The notes below the pieces were generated by a model. It was not told where the DNA came from. It worked only from the letters and a program-made list of their open reading frames with translations, and searched no databases. A DNA stretch of 64,000 bases, taken from contig NW_003101665.1 in assembly GCF_000003855.2 (NCBI RefSeq), positions 124,001-188,000 on the forward strand. Direction: 5' to 3'. Both the position numbers and the translations under genes were made by a program. This document shows positions 49,673 through 61,020 of the stretch, piece by piece (the first letter of the stretch is position 1; each line of letters opens with the position of its first letter). This DNA comes from Blastomyces gilchristii SLH14081 (Eukaryota > Ascomycota > Eurotiomycetes > Onygenales > Ajellomycetaceae).

Positions 49673-52162
49673 GATCAAAAAAGCAATGGAAAAGCTGCCG
49701 CGACATCGTTAGCTTTTTCTTCAACAGAACACGTCGGGGATGGCTCCACACCTACGGTTCTCTCTGTATGCCAGGGCGCTCTCTCGGAATCACCGCATCC
49801 CCCGCAATGTCAAATAATCTTTCTCAACTGGAAACCCGGAGTTTTAAAAAGAATGGCTTGTTTCTGTCTGGACCGTTACGGCATCCCGAGCTCCTTCCTC
49901 TCCCTGGAGCCTGTGGGGTGTGCGTCGTTAGCCTCAGCCCCTACAGACTATCGGCAGCTAAAGAAGGCTGTGAGCCATGGAGAAAAAAATAATAAAAAAT
50001 AAAAAATAAAAAAACAAAGAAACCATCAAAAATTTTGGCCATAAGGGGGATATTTCAATCAATCATTGCCTCATTTTTAAGCCAACGGTAATGTAGTATA
50101 CATTCAACGGTCCCGGGTAAGACAACGATAGGCTCCGATGGCACTACCTGACAGGCAACGAAGAACGGGGTGAGTGTGAGAGAATGGGGGCTGAGCAATG
50201 AGCTCATTGCGCCGACTTCTGCGGGCAATGGCTCGCTGAGAGGTTACATACAATAACATTAATGCATCACTACAAGTAGCGCAACAGATCGTCGCAGCAA
50301 GACGTTCTCCGGAACAAACGCCGGCGCAGGACGGAGTGATGAGGCTGAAAAACAGCATGCACGCAACGCCTCCAGCGCGGTGGAACACCGTTATTATTAT
50401 TAATATTATATTATTATTGGGCGTTGTGTAGTTACAGCGTAGGCATCATCATTTATTATTATTTCCACTACTCCGTGCGGATATCCAAGATGACATTAAG
50501 GATATCACTTATTAATATTGTCCCAAGCATCCCTAGGCTACACAGAATGATCACAGGAGCTTCTTAGGCGTCAGAATTTTTTTATTTTATTTTATTTTTA
50601 TTATTTTAATTTAATTTAATTTTATTTTTCACCCGCTCATGTTGTCATGTGTTGAATTTCCAGTGCTTCGACCAACGATATTATTCCAACCCCAGATTCA
50701 AAATCAGATACATCATATGTCGTCACTTGTAGGGAGACGCTGTTCAACCCTCTAACTATCTATCCTAGTCTAACCGCAGTATGAATGGTCTCCGGTAGCC
50801 TCTGCGAACTGTTGAGTTTGAGTTTGCTGACCTGTGTCTGTCCAAGGGAGGGCGGGGTCCGGGGAATGTCATAATTTATAGCTTTGGGATGTTTCAACGA
50901 GCATCGTAGGGCAGATGCAGTCTGTATTTTCTCGTTGCCGACGACTTTCCATGGCATTTTCCCCGGTAATCAAAGGAGTACTCATCAATAGAGTACCAGT
51001 TTGCTGAAGGTAGAGAGATATCTATAGACCAACTAGGTAGGGTTCGCACGGTACAATCCTCCTCGAAAATGCTCGTTTTCATTTCATTTCATTTTCTTTT
51101 CTTTTCATTTCATTTTCTTTCTTTCTTTCTTTCTTTTTTTTTTTCCCTAAGTTGATATGAATAAAGATAGTGTAATTCAATGCTTTAACTCTGTGTAGAG
51201 GCAGCAAATATAAAAATGTACTCCGTAATGAAGATCAGGCGGGGGAGGAGAATCCGAAACAATAATGTGTTTCTTAGTTATTTATGTATGATAAAACATC
51301 CACCAGGACTTCTTCCTCTTGAATAAATCCACCTCTCCAACCCACAACTCAACACTCAACCCCACAGATTGCGTAACTATCTATCAGAGGTCCTTTCAAC
51401 GCAGCACGAAAGATTCCATCGACTCTCTGCGTTTATTTTGACATCCCTTCGCCGACTTCAAATCCTTCAGATAGACTCGCTGGCTCCCTCCCTCCCTCCC
51501 CACACTCCGTCTACGGAGTACCTAAGCAAGAATTAGGCTGAACCACTGGGAACGCCCCAAGCGACCGATATTGATCTGGCCACTTGTTGCGCTTTATCTC
51601 TCCGCTCGCTGCTCTAGTTAGCGATCTACGCGCCGTTTTCCCCTGGCCAGACCTCTTTAAACGAAAGTTGCGCGATATCTAGCCACTCGCTTCTTGCAGA
51701 GAGCAGCACGGACTCAGTTCCACTTGCGCAACTAGTTTCATACAGACGTTACTTTGAGGCCTGCAGGGAGTTGCAAAAGGTATAACTAATCTCCCTTCCT
51801 TTCCCCGAAGCTTCCAGCAGCTATGATTCGTGCATATTACTCGCAATCAGCATTTTTGCCGCAAGTCATGCCACTAGTTACTACCCCTCGCTAGGAAACG
51901 AAGTATACCCGTCACCCAGCAGTCAATTATTAACGAAATTCTTGCTTGATACTAACCCCCGCCCGTTAACTTTTCGTTCTGGCCTGGTTCAGTCTTGCTG
52001 ACGATTGGTAGTTTTCCTTAACCCTAGCTAGAGTTTGCTAATATTACTGTGAACAAGGGAGAGTAAGGTGTCCCACAGCTCTCATCGCCAACCTCAAGCC
52101 ACAAAACACTGGTTATCAGGTAGTTTTCAAAACCTTCCCAGGACAGGCTATTCTTTAGGAAA
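49673..52162. promoter_or_regulatory. 2.5-kb divergent intergenic region
   Basis: Upstream of both the coiled-coil gene (minus) and the WBP2-like gene (plus). It holds a TTTTA-type repeat at about 50576-50629, a pyrimidine repeat (TTTC)n at 51080-51145, and pyrimidine-rich tracts near 51485-51500 and 51790-51815, as is common in fungal promoters. Short open stretches here (for example on the minus strand at 50104-50388) have no recognisable protein features. No RNA gene was seen. Confidence 0.5.
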
Positions 52163-53215
52163 ATGTCTATAAAGTATGTATTTTCCTTCTTTTTAGGTGG
52201 CTACATATACCATTTCATGCTTTGCTCTGTTCGATCTGCAATTTCTGTTGCTCTCCCCCTTTCCTCTCTTTCCATTTATGCCCTCATCTACTATACATTC
52301 CTTTATTTTCCCTTTATAATGTGATACCCAATATCACATCCCATATTTCTAAGAGAATAGACCATGTCCTCGAAATTTTCAATGAAAAAGACAATACTAA
52401 GTAGGCTCCGGCGAAGTAGTTGGGTCATGCTCCATGAAACGGAGGCATTCGTCCGCCTTCCTAATGAACGCATCATGTATACTTCCCCGCCTCGAACAAG
52501 TCTTATGCTTCAAAGCGGGAATCCCAAACCGGGAAATGAACCTCTGTCAGTTCAGAGTAGCACTGGACGTGTCTATCTTACGAACCAACGAGTGTGTTTC
52601 CCTTCGCGCTGTTCGTACATGACGATAGTTCCTAACAGAAGCTTTCAGGTTGTCTACCTCCCGGCACATTCCACTCCACAATTCCAATCATTCTCCGCCC
52701 CTCTCCTAAATCTGCAAGACACGCATGTTTCAGCTCCCTTTTTTGGTCCCAACCTCTGGACCGCACAGGTCAAACCCGTTCCTGGCGGCGGCATTCCCCC
52801 TTCCCATGTTTCCCTCCAGCTAAAGTTAACTTTCAAGGATGGCGGAGCATTTGATTTCCACTCAGCCTTCGAACGAATCAAAGAACGTCTGCAACAGGCT
52901 CTCGAGCAATCGCAAGAAAGCGGCAGGGCGACAGGCTCTGTGGATTTCTCAGCGATCCATCTTGATGAGCTCCCCGCATACGAAGGACCCGGCCATCCTA
53001 CTGAGCCGACAGATACCACGTCATTGCCAGCATTTCTATCTCCGGATCTGCATGAACGGAATAACCATCGCGTTTCCAACCAAGACGATAACAGTCGTAC
53101 GGGGGAGCATAATCCTCCTGACTCTAGCCCTACAGAGCCTCCTCCGGGGTACGAGGAAGTTCAGCAACAGAGCGTTGCGAACGCGCTTGAAGCACGTCTG
53201 CGGAAATATCAGTGA
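52163..53215 (+). CDS. WBP2-like GRAM-domain protein with PY motif (two exons)
   Basis: Exon 1 is 52163-52173 (11 nt) and exon 2 is 52420-53215; the intron starts GTATGT and ends AAGTAG, with a TACTAA branch site about 20 nt before the acceptor. The product is 268 residues starting MSINWVMLHETEAF. A downstream ATG at 52364 lies inside this intron and gives a longer but atypical N-terminus (MSSKFSMKK), which I rejected. Residues about 15-170 form a GRAM-type (PH-like) domain, ending in the FDFHSAFERIKERL helix. LPAY is at 188-191 and the PPGY motif at 245-248, where WBP2 family members bind WW-domain proteins. Its role in fungi is poorly known; an adaptor for ubiquitin ligase or transcription partners is inferred. 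Confidence 0.85.
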
Positions 53216-53767
53216 TGACGATGCGGAGGGAACATACTTCTCTATATGTTGTTGTTACACAGTCTGACACCATGCCGATGGTGGAAGACTTCAAAATCGT
53301 CATTAGAAAAGATGTTACTCGTGCATGCAAGTTGATATGTATTTCTTTCTGCTAGTATCTTCTATGGTGTATGTATATATATACATAGTTAATGATTATA
53401 TGAGCTTATGTGCTATTTCTATGAGTTTATACGAAGGCTGATGGAGGCGAAAGTTATCAAACTGGCTTGAATATTAAGAAACAGTTATCATATTCAGATA
53501 TTAAATTGGTTTCTGCACTAGATTGTATATCCATTGATATTTACTTACTCCTTAAATCTCAGGGACAGCCAATCACGTGTCCCATAATTCTGACTGACCA
53601 ACCACAGTCCAGCCCGACTTTTCCCTTGCAAACCTCGAACTCGAAAAAGCAAAAGAAAGGCATTCGAACATCAACAGCATCTGGCTTCGAAAAACCAACC
53701 AACACCACGCCCCTCCCCCACCAGCCTTCCCCCAGTTGCTCTCAATTGCCCTCCGTCCTACCCAAAG
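53216..53767. promoter_or_regulatory. QCR6 promoter with CCAAT box overlapping an E-box
   Basis: CCAAT at 53569-53573 is followed at once by CACGTG at 53574-53579, about 190 bp before the QCR6 ATG. CCAAT is the binding site of the HAP complex, which controls respiratory-chain genes in fungi, and CACGTG is the CBF1/bHLH site. A CCACCAG/CCTTCCCCC pyrimidine-rich stretch precedes the start codon. The first part of the region is the WBP2-like gene's 3' flank. Confidence 0.55.
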
Positions 53768-54746
53768 ATGGGTTTCGTCGACATGTTCACCGATCTAATT
53801 AGCTCGCTGCCCTTCGCGGAGGCGCAGGCCGAAGCACCACCAGCCGAGGAGCCGACTGCTGCGGACGCACCGGAGGAGAAGGAAGAGGAGCCCGAGGAGG
53901 AAGAAGAAGAGGAGGAAGTTGAAGATATTAAACCTAAGTTGGAGGAGGGTGAGTGGTTTCCCGTTTGGGTTTTCTTGTTTTTTCTCTCCCTTCATGATGA
54001 GTGGGATATATAGGTAGCGAGGTGGAATTCTTAAAATCAGGGAGAGAGACAGAAAGAGACGGTGACCTAGCTTTATTCCCGGCCCATTGGGATTGGTTTC
54101 CCAATGCACCTTGCAGAGAGAGTCATGGGGCGGAATGGGGTAATCTGTCAAAGAAGCACCACCTGGAAATACCCCTAGCATTCATCAACAAGCTCTACCT
54201 TTCGTCAACCGGGCTCGGGACAATGCAAACAGTGATCCAAAACTACGTATAAAGGCTACACGAAGTTAACTAACTGATCTCGCTTTCTTTTTGCTTCAAT
54301 TGATAGAATGCGCCAACTCTGCCAAATGCGCGCCTGCAAAGCACCACTTTGATGAGTGCGTCGAGCGAGTCACCCGCAACAGCGAAGATCCCGATTTCAA
54401 GGGTCCCCACGAGGACTGCGTTGAGGAGTGTAAGTTTATATTCTCTTATCATGTCTTCATGGGCGTATTACCGGCGGCTCTCGGCATTCTTTTGCGACAC
54501 GTACACCGCATGATTCGGATTCAAATATTCTCTCCCCTCCCCGATTTTCAAAATCAATGGGTCCATCGCGAGAGAAAATGAAACGAATTCACGGCCAACG
54601 TCCCTGAAATCCATTGACAGTCGACTATATGTCTTTTACTTAAGTTGCTAATTGGTTAATTTTCTAAAATCCCTCATCTAGTCTTCCATCTCCAACACTG
54701 CGCAACCAAATGCGCTGCCCCTAAGCTCTTCCGAGCTCTCAAATAA
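53768..54746 (+). CDS. QCR6: ubiquinol-cytochrome c reductase hinge protein (complex III subunit 6), three exons
   Basis: Exons are 53768-53948, 54307-54429 and 54682-54746, joined in phase 1 at GTGAGT and GTAAGT donors, giving 122 residues. The N-terminus (MGFVDMFTDLISSLPFAEA) is followed by an acidic run of Glu at about residues 37-52, typical of the hinge subunit. The folded part has the conserved cysteines ECANSAKCAP, FDECVERV, EDCVEEFFHLQHC and KCAAPKLF, which form the disulphide hairpin of the intermembrane-space subunit. Family role: helps cytochrome c interact with cytochrome c1 in the inner-membrane bc1 complex. The conserved pattern supports all three splice choices. Convergent with the transporter gene at 55807. 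Confidence 0.93.
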
Positions 54747-55806
54747 GCACCCCCACCCCACCTTCACCATCCGGAAGCCCTACCGTTACTGATCAGATAC
54801 CGCGTCACCTTCCAACATTTAAAACCACCCCCCTAGACCAGTTATCCTAGTGGACAGTCAAAAATTGATATGGAGAGGAAACGGGAATTTCGGACAAAAC
54901 CCGCTTGCGGTGTAGGCTTGGGTTTCGGAGGATCATCACCATTTAAAATAAAATTAATAAAGTAAATAAATAAACGAGAGACGAGAGACTTGGGCGGAGG
55001 AAGGAAGAACTCAAGCAACGGGGGAAGTGAAAAAAGGATCTGAGTGACCATTTTTTTTTACTTTTTCTAGTTATTGCTTGATATCCCCCCGTCATATACA
55101 TACAACATACTGTACCACCCACCCTCCCCCCAAAAAAATCATGAATCGGCCCGCATTGAAGAAAAAAAATTCATGTATCATTATCCCCCACGCCCCCCTT
55201 GTTTTCCCTTTAATCTGTACAGACCTACTTTAGATAAACGTCATTGTCCTCACCCCTTCCTATTATCCCATCTAGATTCATATATCGTATCTATCTAACT
55301 TCCTTTATTCCAATGTGCCGTTTTCACGGGTTCCTAATTAATTCTTTTTCGGGTTGAGGACAAGAAAATGGTTGGACGGTCTTCGTTTTTATAGCCATGG
55401 ACGCACTCATATACCGATATTTGTGGCATAATTTCGTGCTTTGGTAATATAATAAATGCAAAAATCTCCGCTGGATATTAAAAAACTAAACACTTCAAAA
55501 GGTAAAACAACTGACACATGTATGTACATGCAGATGTACACAACGTAAAACTTTGCACCGTTATATTGCCTAGAGAAAAGCTTGGGGGGGAGAGCATCGA
55601 AGGCCAAGATATAAAAAACTTACAAGGTAGAGAAATGAAAATCCTCCAGGATCACCAAGGAGCCCCGATGAGTATCAGTAGGATTGCAGCGAAACAAAAG
55701 TAGAGAAAAAGAGAGAAAAAGAGTCGATAAGAAAACATAACCCCATATATAAAGCACATCACAAACTCTCGTATATAAAACATCAACATATATATCAAAA
55801 GGCTCA
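54747..55806. other. convergent intergenic region
   Basis: 1.06 kb between the stop codons of QCR6 (plus) and the transporter (minus), presumably both 3' untranslated regions. No gene or repeat was recognised. Confidence 0.5.
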
Positions 55807-57837
55807 TCACATCCCACGGCGGGCCCTGCCCTTCCTACTCCCATAATCACTATCGCATTCATTGCCCCCGCGCGTCTGTGCCTCCAATTCCGCCGATTCC
55901 GCCGATTCCGCCGATTCCGCCGATTCCGCCGATTCCGCCGATTCCGCCGATTCCGCCGCAATCTCCGCCTCAAGCCTCCGACTCCTGGGATTCCGCCCAA
56001 ACAGCCCCAAGCAGAGCGGCACCGGCACAACCACTGACGCAAGCACAGCCTGAAAAATCAACGCACGCGTCATATTCCTTGGCGGCTGCGCATCCGCCCC
56101 TTCCTTCAACGCATTCTCAATAAGAATAAACGAGGCGCCTAGCAACTGCCCGCCCATCCAGCAGACCGAACTGGTCACCTCTGGCGACATCGGGTAGGTG
56201 ATTTCAACCATATACTCGAGGATGACGGGGAGAACGGCGAAGCTGGACGCGCCCAGCAGGGCGGCGACGACATAGGGTCCCGCGACGTTGCTTGCGCGCG
56301 GCGCGAAGACGAAGCCGATGTAGCAGACGGCTATGATGGGGACGAGGACTTTGGTCAGCAGCAGGTAGCTCTTGTAGCGGTCTGTGATGGGGGAGATGAT
56401 GGCGGCGGCGACGAGGCCGACGACGATGAGCAAGGCGCCGGTGATACCGGCATCTGTCTCGCTGAAGCCGTGGGGTTCAAGGATCTGGTTGAGGAGGGAG
56501 GAGATGCTGTTGAAGAGGCCGACGTAGACGCTGAATGGGAGGAAGATGAGCCAGAATTCAAGGGTGCGGATTAGTTTTAACGGAGACTTGGTGAGGGGGA
56601 TTCGCTCGATGGCTGCGGAGGCGGTTGGTGGGGTTGGTGGGGCGGAGGGGATGAAGAAGGATGGGACGCAGACGACGGTGGACTATTCATCAGAATTTCT
56701 GTTAGCTTTTTCTTTCTCTCTCCTTTCGTGGTCTTGCTAACATCTTATATCGGATGATTTGGGTCGAATCCTGACACAATTAGCGTAACCGTTTATGCCA
56801 CCCTTCTTAGATTGACTGCATCGCGGCTCTTTTATTCCACTTCTGACCCCCAACTACTTGGCCAAAATCCGGGTATTGCATTGCTGACGCTAATTTTTCC
56901 CGGATCCTATATCCCAGATGACGAGAGGAGCAATTGTTTTTTCTCCCTACTTACAATGATAGACACATAGAGCACCATGTTCGGAATTTCAGAGCTCTTC
57001 GTTGCTAGGATCGGCCCAATCAACTGGCCAAGCGCACCACCAAAGGGGTTCGCAAGTGTAGCAATGGCCGTTGCACTGGTGCGCCCCTTGCCGGTGAACC
57101 ATAGATCACTATAGCGTGTGGGCGCGCTTAAGCAGAATGGTTGCGCAAGGCCGATCAAAATCTGTCCGAACATCGCGACGCCGAAGATGCTGTTACCTGC
57201 TCGAGCGCCGGCATAGCGAATCCAGTTGCCGCATAAGAGGAGGACGGCGGAGACAGTGAGAGACAGCTTAGGTCCTCCTTTATTGAGGGTCCAGATGACG
57301 GCGCTGGGGGAGGGAAGAAGAGTGTTAGTGACGAGTAACTGCGTCATTCGTATTTTGGGATTTTCTTACGGGGTCGAAATACAAAACGCCAGTTGGAAGG
57401 CTACGCTCATCCAGTTGATCGTGCCTTCTGAGACGCGAAAATGTTCTGAGGCAGTTTTTGAAACGGCGGAGAAGGTTAACCACTGTGATAGAGATATCAT
57501 AAGGTCAGCGAACGTTCTATCTATCTCTCTCTCTCGTCCTATCTCCCTTTCATGTGTCTCTTTCCATGCGACCATGACTCTCACATACATCCCAACTAAC
57601 AACGGTATTAAGCAATACCAACTGCGCCAGGCCGAAGAAACGGCGTTTATAGATCCTGTATACGGGGCGCTCGCTGCCACCCATCGCCCCAGAAGCAGCA
57701 TTAGGTGGGGTGGGCTCGTGCGAATCCGGGATCGCGCTCATCTCAACATGTGCGCTGCTGGGGTTATCTGCCGCCTTAATCGCATCTACCCCCGCGCCGG
57801 ACTGTGTAGGCGCAGCGTCTAACTTGTTGTCGACCAT
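55807..57837 (-). CDS. FLVCR-type MFS transporter, four exons
   Basis: Exons on the minus strand: 57837-57589, 57482-57370, 57303-56955 and 56682-55807, with introns of 106, 66 and 272 nt and GT...AG ends; total 528 residues. The N-terminal tail is cytosolic and polar, then [20 protein letters not shown] and [15 protein letters not shown] open the first membrane segments. [16 protein letters not shown] and [17 protein letters not shown] are the family's motifs around segments 4-5. About 12 segments are expected. FLVCR-group transporters carry haem, choline or related cargo; the fungal substrate is not established. The C-terminal tail has seven ESA repeats. The segment at exon 3-4 joins VLYVSII to [10 protein letters not shown] with no stop in the 876-nt last exon. 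Confidence 0.88.
55886..55957. repeat. 9-bp minisatellite in the transporter tail
   Basis: Eight tandem units, seven exact GATTCCGCC plus a first unit AATTCCGCC. The period is a multiple of three, so the frame is kept and the protein gains Ala-Glu-Ser repeats. Unit number is likely to vary between strains. Confidence 0.95.
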
Positions 57838-58509
57838 TACGCGCCCTTAGTTATCTATTTAATTTATTAATCGGGGGAGCGTAAGGGAAGAAATTGCGTT
57901 GGCTCCGAGGTTTATTATATATGCGTGTAGATAGGGATATTAGGTTCAGGTTTAGAAGTGCACAACTCGGTAGTCTGCGTGAACTGCTGAATAGTAGGTA
58001 ACTATTCATGTGGTGGTTGAAAATAATTCCCGCTTTTCAAAGTCCAGCTGCTGTTGATCCATCATTTGATGTGTTTCTGCGTTGTCCGGGGGAAAATGCG
58101 GAGACAATTTCAGTCAGGAGAAACTGGAAAGTGTGGGGGCGGAGACGGAGACGGAGCCGGAGCCGCTAAATAACACAGTTGATGAATAGCTTCGGCTCTA
58201 TTTCTTTGCTGGAGGTTCGCCATACGATCCATGGATACGGTACGGTCCATACCCGAACAACAGCCACATGTGGGCTGAAGAGAAGGAAGGCCGATGGGAT
58301 GATATATGGGGGAAATAGTATCGTTATCTGTAAGAGGCTAAGAGCAAAAGGAATCCCTACTTCTTGGATATGAATCATATGGTGTGCGCTAAACAATACA
58401 CTGACTGCTCTAAGCAAGGGACTGGAATCATCTCTGCTGATTGTGATTCAAAAGTTGCTTAAGTCAGAATTTAGCTTCGGAAGTAAATGCTTCTTACAGA
58501 GAAAGATAT
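57838..58509. promoter_or_regulatory. upstream region of the transporter gene
   Basis: 672 bp between the transporter start and the LTR-like sequence at 58510. It has a GGAGAC/GGAGCC short repeat at 58138-58165. No defined promoter element was recognised and no separate gene is supported. Confidence 0.45.
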
Positions 58510-58668
58510 TGTTGGCCGTTGCGGCCGCTGCGGCTATTGCCTGTGGCGATCTCCGTAGATCACGTGACCGACCACTATACCTTACCGGAAGAACGTAGGG
58601 TTAATTTACGGTGATTACACCGTGGATCCACCATTCCACCTGTGTCACGTGTCGCCGATCGTAACACA
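58510..58668 (+). repeat. Copia-type LTR-like sequence, little mutated; right edge of gene island
   Basis: Begins TGTTGGCCGTTGCGG, resembling the Copia LTRs (TGTTGGC... GTTGCGG) and sharing GATCACGTGACC (TCACGTGA at 58560-58567) and ACCACTATA. It is longer than those LTRs and clearly a related, not identical, family. It is rich in CG, so it has largely escaped the decay seen just to its right. No matching target duplication was found, so it may be a solo or truncated LTR, and its right end is approximate. Confidence 0.55.
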
Positions 58669-60639
58669 TGTTCCATCATTATATTCAGTGACATGTTGCT
58701 GAATATTAAATGTCAAGATGGCATTGAGACAGTGCAGAACTTTCTAACATTATCATGACACTACTCAGTAATCATGTAATTGACAGATGTCATCATCAGA
58801 ATACTACTAAGATACTACAAGACACTGTATACTGTTCTGTCAGTGAAATTAATACTATTAAGCTAGTTAGTTATCTATTACTCAGTACAACAGCTGCTAT
58901 TCATCAACTATCTATTCTATTTAAAGAAATCAGATATCTTAATTATAATACAAATATCTTGTTATCTGAGACTTATATACTAAATAATCATTATTTTTAT
59001 CACTATTCTGTATTAAAATGTTATACAATACTGTCTTTCAAATTACTAATAGTCTGATAATAGTGTAATTATCAGAATTCTCTTGTAAAATTAGCAGATT
59101 CAGTAGATAATCATGTATGACATAATATAAAGAAATAAGTATAAAGAAAATTTACTTAATTTCTCTCATTTTATAAATAAATATAATTGTAATCTAATCA
59201 AGCTCTGTCTCTTAATATTGAATGATATTCTCTTTTATAAGAGAGATTCAGTGAATACAATCTCTAATTTATAAGTTAGTAATAAGTTAATAACTGATTG
59301 ATTAATAGATATACTGAACTGAGAATATTAACTTATTATAGAAAAGAATCAGATAGTGATCTAGTTTCAAAACTGAGAACTTATTTTAATCAGTATTATA
59401 GAATTCTCACAGCTTATTAAGAAAGAGATGAAGAAGTTCAAGTTTTAAGAGATTTATAAATTATATACTGACTTTCTCTGATATCTTATTTAATAATAGA
59501 TAACTAAAAATCTTCAGAGTAATATAATCTTTTATTAACTCTAACTTAATAGAGTAGTTTAATGAATTATTATTATTATCTAGTTCTTTATTCATTCTCA
59601 GCAGATTATTGAACAGTGTTAAATAAACTGTATATAGCTGTTAAATCTTCTGTATTAGATGTAAGTCAGATCTATTAAAAGAATCTCTTAATACTAGTTA
59701 TAAGATATAATAAAAGCTCTTCTATAAGAGTAGTATCTTCTTTATATCTCAATAATTTATTCACTGTACTAGATTCTTATAGTCTTAATACTTATTCTTC
59801 TCTGTCAGAATATTACAGTTATTAGATACAGTGTATTCTTTAATCAGCTTAATATAGTGTAAATTAATATATATATTTAACTGACTCTTTATATATCATA
59901 TAAGCTTTGCTTTTTTAATATAATCACTGATATGTATAGTAACTGTACTCATTGTTGAAGCAGAGAATGACTGATAACTAATAACTGAATCAGCTTAGAA
60001 TAATTTAAATATCACTGCTGCTCTTGCTGCAGCTTCAATAAGAAATTATAGCTATTAACAGACTGTAAGTATGATTTGATAAGTTACTTCAGAATCATTT
60101 TCTCTCAGAGATTGAGATATTAATAGACTATTACTTCTTATAATGACTGTATATATCTGAATAATAAGATTAATAGATGATTGATTTGATGCTAAAAATG
60201 CTGCAGAAATGATCTGCTTAATCATTAAATTAAGTCATTTCTTCTTAAGCTCACACTGCAAGATAAGAGATATAATGATTGAAGCTTAAGTATGTTCTTG
60301 AAGCTGATACTTCTTAAGATGAGTAATTAATGACTGCAGACAATTTCAACTGTGAGAAAAAGAGAATATCTATAATATTCAGAAGTATTCTAGCTAATTA
60401 TACAGTGATAAGACAGTACTGATCAGTAATAAGTGTAAAATCTCTGATATATCAGTAAACTCACTATAATATAAATCAGATGAAAAAAAAGAGATTAAAT
60501 TCAAACTTGAATATATCTGAAAAAGAGATACAGTCTGTGATATTATTTCTTACTCTTAATATATTTAGTCTCTATATATGAGATTTGATAGATCATTCAG
60601 TTTAGTCTGAAGATGTTATATATAATAGTGAAATCAGCT
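58669..60639. other. decayed AT-rich sequence, no identified gene
   Basis: Strongly AT-rich with RIP-like composition. A 100-codon open stretch at 58755-59057 (plus) has no motif I recognise. Part may be the C-terminal side of the transposase remnant at 60640-61020. Confidence 0.45.
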
Positions 60640-61020
60640 GTTATTATATAGATTATAATTCAGATTCAGTTAATTCTTATTATTAATAAAGCAGCTTCAG
60701 CATGATCTTCTTACTATTAATTCTTTAATCTCTATATTACTATTTTACTGTGATATATCTTTAAGAAATGTAATACAAGATGTAATCACTCTCATCTTTT
60801 TTTCATTAATATTCATTATAATCTTCTCACAATTCAATGTAGATAAGTCATGTGACAATGCAGTAACTATATCAGAAAAATTGATATTATAAGAATCAAA
60901 GATTAGAATAAAAATATTATTTCACTTTAAATGCTCAACAGCACTCAGTGCAGAAATTAAATAAAAACTTATCAAGCTTCAGTATATATTCTGATATAAG
61001 TTAAATTCATCAATAAATAA
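60640..61020 (-). pseudogene. CACTA/EnSpm-like (Tnp2-type) transposase remnant
   Basis: The minus strand reads EFNLYQNIY-stop-SL, then AVEHLK-stop-NNIF, SDIVTALSHDLSTL, MNINEKKMRV, FLKDISQ-stop and RRSC-stop-SCF. Each stop and substitution is one C-to-T or G-to-A step from a block I know from fungal Tnp2-like transposases: a FxLYxNxYRSL motif, NxxF, an SDxxxAL segment, xNGE, DMPQQ and GCRSC. The reading frame is otherwise continuous over about 320 nt. The gene probably extends to both sides, with related weak signals up to about 62200, but I could not place its ends or terminal repeats. Confidence 0.5.

Noticed and set aside
49338..50002. Plus-strand open frames overlapping the start of the coiled-coil gene
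   Set aside because: They are antisense to a better supported gene or in its upstream region, overlap each other in different frames and show no domain features.
50104..50388. 94-residue minus-strand open frame in the intergenic region
   Set aside because: No motif, no intron structure or recognisable homologue pattern, and GC-rich sequence produces such frames by chance.
52364..53215. 283-residue version of the WBP2-like protein starting at 52364
   Set aside because: That ATG falls inside a well-formed intron, and the spliced start gives the expected family N-terminus.
58755..59057. 100-residue plus-strand protein-coding gene
   Set aside because: It lies in decayed AT-rich sequence, has no recognisable motif, and its length is not unusual for this base composition with depleted stop contexts.
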